A stretch of DNA of 64,000 nt. It comes from Heterobasidion occidentale. Lineage: Eukaryota > Basidiomycota > Agaricomycetes > Russulales > Bondarzewiaceae. The notes beneath the pieces are model-generated. The model made no database searches, was not told where the DNA came from, and saw only the letters and a list, made by a program, of their open reading frames with translations. The stretch covers positions 248,001 to 312,000 of the forward strand of contig JBCAQO010000006.1 in the NCBI GenBank assembly GCA_039111635.1, written 5' to 3'. The number at the start of each line of letters is the position of its first letter. Position 1 is the first letter of the stretch. Shown here piece after piece: positions 55,780-64,000 of this stretch. Both the position numbers and the translations under genes were made by a program.

Positions 55780-56560
55780 TCGATTACCTGAAGGAACCAG
55801 CGCCAAGTCAACCTTACTGACCATCAGTGTGGATATCGCGCCGACGTCCGATAGATCACACCCTATGTCAACGATGGTCGTAGTATGATAGGCACGATAC
55901 TTGAGAATCTAGTGCTGTCCAAAGAGGCTGTGGACGAGGACCAGAGATGAATAGTCCGAGACATCACTGTCAAAACGATCTCGCGGCTGAGGATTAGAGA
56001 TTACTTCTGCCCTCAGGCCTCAGGGCGTCGTTCGGAGCATGAGTTCAATGAGGTCCTGCTAAGTCTTGGACAGACCCTATACCGCTGAAGTTGGCTCGGC
56101 CCTCGATCCTAGTTAAATCTCTGAGGCGAGTGCGCTTGGAGCTTCGGTCCGAGAATCAGGTGATTAGGGCAGTAAGTCAACAAAAACTTTACCAGCCATG
56201 AGCGCTTGAGCGCTTGAGCTTTCGCTCTCAGATGGTGTCCGCACAGATTATTCGAAGCATGCATTTGTGTTTGGAGAACATTGGAAACAGCGTAGCCCAT
56301 CAGCTTTGTCTGCACGTGCGAGCTGTGTCGGGCTCATCACCAGGGTTGTGATTTGAGACAGATCCTTGAATGAGTACATACACAGTAGAAAAATGAGGCG
56401 TAAGGAAGGAATATGTGCCACTGCGTTCGTGATCAATAGGTGGTAAAAGTAAGAATCCAAAGGACACTCAACGAATTTGCCTGTCGATAAAGCGAAGGTG
56501 GATTCTGGCATGGTATTCAGAGCCGATGGGCATGAGCAACTGACGCCAGTCTGTTTCGAG
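55780..56560 (-). pseudogene. Decayed third copy of the X1/X2 family
   Basis: Scattered similarity to X1 and X2 runs in the same order on the minus strand. Examples are CCGACGTCCGATAGATCACA against CCGACAGTCGAGAGATCGTA near 55838, and a CATCAGCTTTGTCTGCACGTG stretch near 56298 that matches the TKFMD-type region of X1. No open frame remains. I infer a dead tandem copy. Confidence 0.55.
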
Positions 56561-57646
56561 TCCTTCGACAGCATTTTTTGAGATTTTTTGAAAGAAGGTT
56601 CCGTTGCTGACCTGACGCAGCTTAACGCAGTCTTAACGCCGAAAAACGGTCGTTGAAATTGATCGACCGGCAATGGGCAGGTAGAATACCGGTCCGGCTG
56701 CGAGCTCTGGACCCGGCAGGTCCGACTACGGAGCATTTTACAACTTACCTCCAGCGTTCAGCGTTTCCGACTTATTCTTATTTTTCCTCACCCCGAAGCC
56801 TCACCTATCAAATGGCTGTCAGAGGGTCAAACTTCAAATGCGGGAACCAGAAAATCTTCTATTTCAACCAGGATTTTGAAAGCGACGGTTCAGATTAGCG
56901 GAAGGTTTTCATGCAAGCGCTTGGAGGTTGGCAATTCTTCCCTTGAACAATACGCGATCCCGCCATGCAAATCGTTACGTCGATGAAGCCGATAAGGGCT
57001 CAGAAAGTGATATCCCGAACCACACACGTAGGAGAAGGCACGTCACTTGCGACTTTTCATGATAGCGATTGTTATACTCCGGGCCGCAGTGCTTCTTTTC
57101 TGTGAACTTACGCTACATAGAGCAGGTCAAGTTAGGTTAGGTCAAGCAGGGTCAAGTCCATGCAACCAGTGAGATGCTCCGAAATGGTAGCGTGGAGCGT
57201 ACGTCTCGCGTATTATCTGCCCCTAAGACAAATTTTCGTAGAGCGTCGCGTACTAACCGATGCTGGGCTCAGACCTGCTCAGACAGTGCGTTGGTCGTGC
57301 AACACTCCTCTTCGAGACGATCGCGGTTTCGATGATCTGCCTATGGTTTCCTGACATTCGCATTTCAGATTTCGTACAAAAATCCGACAGACTCAGGCAT
57401 TTTTGAGCCCCAATCTCTAAATTAGCACCCGGCTTCGAGAAGCTCAACTCAAACCCAGATTTGGCGATCATGTTCACGAAATATAGGTCAACTGGCGAGC
57501 TGCATATCAAAAGATGCGCCAGGCCTCATGCCAACCGACGGTATCAAGCCCGTTCAAGATCGGTAAATGCGAAGCTGAGAGGTATATATAAAACGCTCTT
57601 TTTTCGAGCCTGGACGCAGCAAACTCACTCCTCTTAGTTGATCAAG
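56561..57646. other. Upstream region of P450-B
   Basis: No gene is recognised. It contains the duplicated segment at 57018-57200 and a TATATATAAAAC box at 57581-57592, about 60 bp before the P450-B start codon, a plausible core promoter. Confidence 0.45.
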
Positions 57647-59735
57647 ATGCTCGCTGACGCGATTCAACAATATGGAATCACAACCATCGTTGCGGTTGCT
57701 GCTATATCCACCACCTTACTCGGTGTCGTAGCCCGCAGAGCTCGTCGCAAGTCAACCCCGCCTGGCCCCGAATCCCCTTGGTTGGGGTTCGGTCAACCCT
57801 TTGTTCCGGCGTCGTCTCCCTGGCACACCTACCAAGAATGGCAAAAGCTCTATGGTATACCCCGCCGATTTCTTCGTTCACTGTGGTGTATACTGATTTT
57901 TCTTGATCTACAGGTGATATCGTATTCTACTATGCTTTCGGAAGTCCGGTGGCCGTCATCAACTCTGCCAAGATCGCAGATGATCTCCTTGACAAACGCG
58001 GGGCTGTCTATTCATCTCGGCCTCTCAGGACTATGTCAAGGGAACTGTAAGCGGCTCTATCCTCGCTCCCTCAGAGCGTCAGTTTTCTGATCAGCCCTGC
58101 AGTATGGGTTGGACATGGTCTTTAGCAGGAATGCCGTATGGCAGTGATTGGAGGAAATACCGCACCGCCTTCCAGAAACACTTCAACCCCCGCGCAACCA
58201 CTCGTTACGAACCTCTCCAGCTCAAAGAGGTCCAGACTTTCCTTCGCAATTTAAGACGTACCCCCGATAACTATTATCACCACATGCGCAGGTACGTTCT
58301 CATTGATTTTTCTCTAGATCTGTTCGCTTATCGGGTTTTAGGAACGCTGCAGCGCTGGTCATGAAGATCAACTACGATCATGATATCGCGGATGAAGGAG
58401 ACTACTACGTAGCCTTGGCTGATAGAGCAATGAACACCTTGGTCAAAGTGCTTCTTCACGGCTCTTATGCGGTAGACAACTTGCCCATTCGTGAGTCCTT
58501 ACGTCCCGCGTTTTCTTGTGTGGATCTCACATTTTGGACTACAGTGAAGTATGTTCCAAGCTGGTTCCCAGGTGCTGAATTCAAGAAGCAAGCGAAGGAA
58601 TGGCGTAAGGACTCGACCGCGATGCTGGAGAAGCCCTTTGAGATGGTCAAACGGAGGATGGTACACAGTTTTCCCCACAAGCCTTTCAGACGACCATCTA
58701 ACATTTATAGGCCGAAGGAACGGCAGGACCTTGCATCACCACGATAGAACTCGAGGATGCTAGCAAGGAGAAGACAATCGACGTGCAAATGATCCAAGGA
58801 ATCACCGCTATTTCTTACGCAGGTACGATCGCACTTTTTTGCCTCCGTTTCGTGTGATATTTAATAAGAATCTCGCTATCTATAGCTGGTGCTGATACCG
58901 TGAGTCCGCAATCTCCGAAGAGTTTGTGCTAATTTACATGAGATTCATAGACCGTCGCTGCCATCATGTCGTTCATCCGCGCAGCGATGAATGACCCCTC
59001 AATTCAGCGCAAGGCCCAGGAAGAGATCGACCGCGTTGTGGGTAATGACCGCCTTCCGACTTTCGAAGATCGAAACGCGATGCCATACGTTACCGGCATC
59101 GTCTGGGAGAGCCTGCGATGGAATCCGGTTGCACCCTTGGCACTTACTCACAGGACAACTGCAGACGATGTTTACGGAGGATATTATATTCCGAAGGGCA
59201 CGGCAGTCATACCGAATGTCTGGTGAGTTCTTTTCGGATAACCTGGGCACTGCTCCTATGTACTGATGACGTTGGACCTGGCAGGGGAATGCTACACAAC
59301 GAGACCAAATATCCGGATGCTTTCAAGTTCAACCCCGAGCGATACGCGGATGAGACGAAGAATGCTCAACTAGGAATCAACGAGCTACCTCAAATCGCCT
59401 TTGGTTTCGGACGCCGGTATGTGATGGACGTGTATCTACAATGGTTGTTGATCAGTGACACTGCTCCTTAGAGTCTGTCCTGGTCGCTGGCTGGCATTAG
59501 ACACTGTATGGGTGACTATCGCATCGACTCTAGCCGTTTACAACATCGAAAAGCCTAAGGATGCAAACGGCATCGTCATCGAGCAACCCTTGGAGTTCAC
59601 CGGTGCCGCGGTTAGGTACGACATATCTTTGCATTCATTGTGTTCGCCGTCTGATCCATACCATCTAGTCGCCCGAAAGATTTCAAGTGTTCGTTTGTTC
59701 CTCGTTCGGCCGATGCCCTCGCTCTCTTCGAGTAG
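57647..59735 (+). CDS. Cytochrome P450 B, paralogue of P450-A
   Basis: Exons 57647-57854, 57914-58046, 58103-58291, 58342-58490, 58545-58660, 58711-58822, 58886-58899, 58951-59222, 59285-59416, 59472-59615 and 59669-59735 give 511 residues. Lengths of exons 1-10 are identical to P450-A, and all ten introns are GT-AG. It has an N-terminal anchor (IVAVAAISTTLLG-like, residues about 15-30), the hinge PPGPESPWLGFG, MGWTWSLAGMPYG, I-helix AGADT, K-helix ESLR, and haem loop FGFGRR-VCPGR. The start MLADAIQQYG was chosen because it gives the same exon-1 length as P450-A. Substrate is unknown. The two P450s may act on successive or related substrates. Confidence 0.92.
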
Positions 59736-60032
59736 GGGGAAGATGAGTGTCAACGATGACGAGGACTTATTCACTACCAATTGGCTTGCAGGTACATACT
59801 CTCTTGCTTCTGTGCCCGTGGCCAAATTCCTTGTCAGACGTTCACAAACCTTCCTTACTTCAGTTGTAGTATCTTGCCATCCATTGTTGACGTGTTTTTG
59901 AGTAGTGTCACTTCACAGTATCATGCGGCATAGTCTCGTACAATTCGTCGTTATGATCTTGATAGGATATGCGAGTGCGAGTCGTGCATGGTGCGTTCAG
60001 TTTCTCTATGACAAAAATCTACTACTCTCGCT
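59736..60032. other. Convergent 3' spacer of P450-B and the FAD monooxygenase
   Basis: A 297-bp spacer with no recognised feature. Confidence 0.5.
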
Positions 60033-62448
<2,416 letters not shown>

Positions 62449-62688
62449 TGTTGTTAGAGGTGAATGGACATCAAGTGAAGATGAGGGAAAATTGGGACCT
62501 TTAAACCTCTTTGCGCTCACTAGATGGATAGCCTGCGCTGAGCGCCGAGTACCTTACGCAGACGCAGTGCGCCCGAGGGTCCAGAACGACAGACAAAAGG
62601 GTGTGCGCAGGCGAACACTATGGGCAAATCCACGTCTATTATGGAAAGTTTACATATCGTAAGCCATTCTGCGGCGGGTTGACGACAG

Positions 62689-62727
62689 AGCACCAATGCT
62701 GTCATTGGCAATGACAGCACTGGTGCT
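62689..62727. repeat. 39-bp near-perfect palindrome
   Basis: AGCACCAATGCTGTCATT, GGC and AATGACAGCACTGGTGCT form an inverted repeat with 18-bp arms and two mismatches. It lies about 240 bp upstream of the FAD monooxygenase start, in its likely promoter. It could be a regulator-binding site or a transposon footprint. Confidence 0.6.
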
Positions 62728-62862
62728 GTTCGAGACGTCGGACTTGCCAGGCAGAGGACAGAGACGCGTTCCACCGAACTGCGCGTGGGAGCCGGCTATC
62801 CGAGGGCCGAACTTCCCGCCAGTGTCATCAACGCATCAACGCGCAGGCTGGTCGTATTCAGT

Positions 62863-63554
62863 GGGCGCGGGGAGAAAGCCTTAGTTAGCAACTGAGTTAT
62901 TAACTGAGCAGTTATTAACACGTTATTGACACATACCTTCTCGAGCTAGGATTTTGGGGTGTTAATAACTATTACCATAAATGGTAATTCAAAGGAACTT
63001 GTTTGAAAATCCGAGAGAAAATGGCCAGCAATACAGCTCGGGGTGATTTGACTGAGTTTTGATCAATGCATCTAGGCAAAAAAAAAGACACCCAAAGGTG
63101 TCATGCACGTTGATCCATTTCTTTCTAGGTTATGATTACAGGAGGGCACAAAAAAGATCTAGAGGCACGATATTACCATGTAGATATTTATGTAGATATA
63201 TTTGCTCTGAGAGGGAACTGTTTGTTGTTGCAATAGTCTAGTGGCCGTGCGTGGGTACCTTCACGCATGAGTAGTGGGTTTGATTTTGAGCGCGGGCAAA
63301 CATGTTTTGACTCTTTCCCCATTGCATAATTCATGTCAAAGCGTTAAGGTCTGGTGTATTATTCACTCCACAGTGCGTTGCTCGTTATGTTCGCGAGAGT
63401 TAGAGGTGCAAATTTTCACTGGCTGATCACACTGCTAGGGCATAATTTGAAATAGTTACTTAGAGGAGTTAATAACCAAGTTAATAACCGGGTGTTATTA
63501 ACATGGCATGTTATTAACCTGTGAAAAACTCTCGGGGAGTTTCTCCCCGCGCCC
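62863..63554. mobile_element. MITE-like non-autonomous DNA transposon
   Basis: A perfect 15-bp inverted repeat, GGGCGCGGGGAGAAA, lies at 62863-62877 and inverted at 63540-63554. GTATTCA occurs just outside both ends, separated by two bases from each. Subterminal GTTATTAAC motifs recur near both ends. The 692-bp interior has no coding sequence. It is probably mobilised by a transposase encoded elsewhere; the exact target duplication is unclear. Confidence 0.7.
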
Positions 63555-63679
63555 TAGTATTCACCATCCCCCTCGTTCTTGCCTGCTACAGCCTACAACG
63601 CCTTGCTTGTGCAATATACACTGACTTCCGAAGTATTGAGTTTGTAGGTTCCCGAAATTCATACTGCCTCGCAGCCCCA

Positions 63680-64000
63680 ATGCAAGCCGACGTCGTTCGA
63701 GCTATGCCTAGTCAACCATCTTTCCACCCTTTGTTTTCAACAGAGGGAGATATCGTCCTTCGTTCAAAGGATAGCGTGTTATTCCGTGTTCCTAGTTCAA
63801 CTCTTAGAATGACTTCCAGCTGGTTTCGTGCCATGTTCTCGCTCCCACAATCTCCCCCGTCGAACGCACTATCGAGTGATGGCACCGGTATTGGGAGGGC
63901 TTCAGAGTCCGAGATTGCCCTTGATGAGGACTCGCGGACGGTCGAGCATTTCTTGCGTATGATATGTGGTCTGGCCATCCCAGAGCTTGACTCGTGGGAC
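63680..64000 (+). CDS. BTB/POZ-domain protein, N-terminal part (runs off the window)
   Basis: The open frame starts MQADVVRAMPSQPSFHPLF and continues TEGDIVLRSKDSVLFRVPSS, TLRMTSSWFRAMFSLPQ and ASESEIALDEDSRTVEHFL, ending unfinished at the window edge with 107 codons. The pattern (Asp-Ile-Val-Leu-Arg-Ser, then Phe-Arg-Val, Leu, Ser-X-Phe-Arg-X-Met-Phe) is that of the many BTB proteins of Agaricomycetes. An in-frame ATG at 63704 is an alternative start. BTB domains mediate protein dimerisation; a specific role cannot be given. Confidence 0.75.
   Translation, partial: MQADVVRAMPSQPSFHPLFSTEGDIVLRSKDSVLFRVPSSTLRMTSSWFRAMFSLPQSPPSNALSSDGTGIGRASESEIALDEDSRTVEHFLRMICGLAIPELDSWD

Overview
The window is a piece of a filamentous basidiomycete (Agaricomycete-like) nuclear genome. 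The evidence is genes split by many 45-80 nt GT-AG introns, a fungal-type G-alpha gene, two microsomal cytochrome P450s, KDZ- and Tnp2-type transposon genes and Tf1/sushi-type Ty3/Gypsy chromoviruses. No rRNA, tRNA or CRISPR was recognised.

Layout. (a) 1-2.8 kb and 39.0-41.8 kb are two copies of one duplicated block. Each holds a divergent gene pair: a coiled-coil protein on the minus strand and, on the plus strand, a protein I identify as a PAXX-like (XRCC4-superfamily) end-joining factor. Both genes are intact in the right copy and frameshifted in the left copy. (b) Between the copies lies a 36 kb nest of transposons: an old solo LTR (3.05-4.13 kb); a KDZ-associated cysteine-cluster fragment (4.4-5.5 kb); an old chromovirus on the minus strand (element 1, 5.47-16.40 kb); and a CACTA/Tnp2-like element (18.09-38.17 kb). 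A recently inserted chromovirus on the plus strand (element 2, 19.74-31.49 kb, 5-bp target duplication) splits the Tnp2 transposase, and element 2 itself contains a solo LTR inside its reverse transcriptase. (c) 43.3-45.5 kb is a G-alpha gene lacking the usual GTPase glutamine. (d) 48.0-62.5 kb looks like a small metabolic cluster: two paralogous P450s with identical 11-exon structures on the plus strand, two paralogous genes of unknown function with identical 4-exon structures plus a decayed third copy on the minus strand, and a phenol-hydroxylase-type FAD monooxygenase. (e) 62.9-63.6 kb is a MITE-like element, and a BTB/POZ gene starts at 63.7 kb and runs off the window.

The most unusual signal is in the two chromoviruses. 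Between a poorly understood third ORF and the 3' LTR, both carry a 1.5-1.7 kb untranslated region in which about 15 copies of a roughly 21-nt motif alternate with short perfect hairpins. At least one hairpin shows paired compensatory changes between the two copies. I know of no described function for such an array. Other points of interest are self-priming signals in these elements, overlapping conserved frames in ORF3, a young but defective element 2, four GC-AG introns in the metabolic cluster, and the PAXX-like gene with a C-terminal Ku-binding-like tail.

All gene models, splice sites and homology calls were made by eye from the sequence. No database search or RNA evidence was available.
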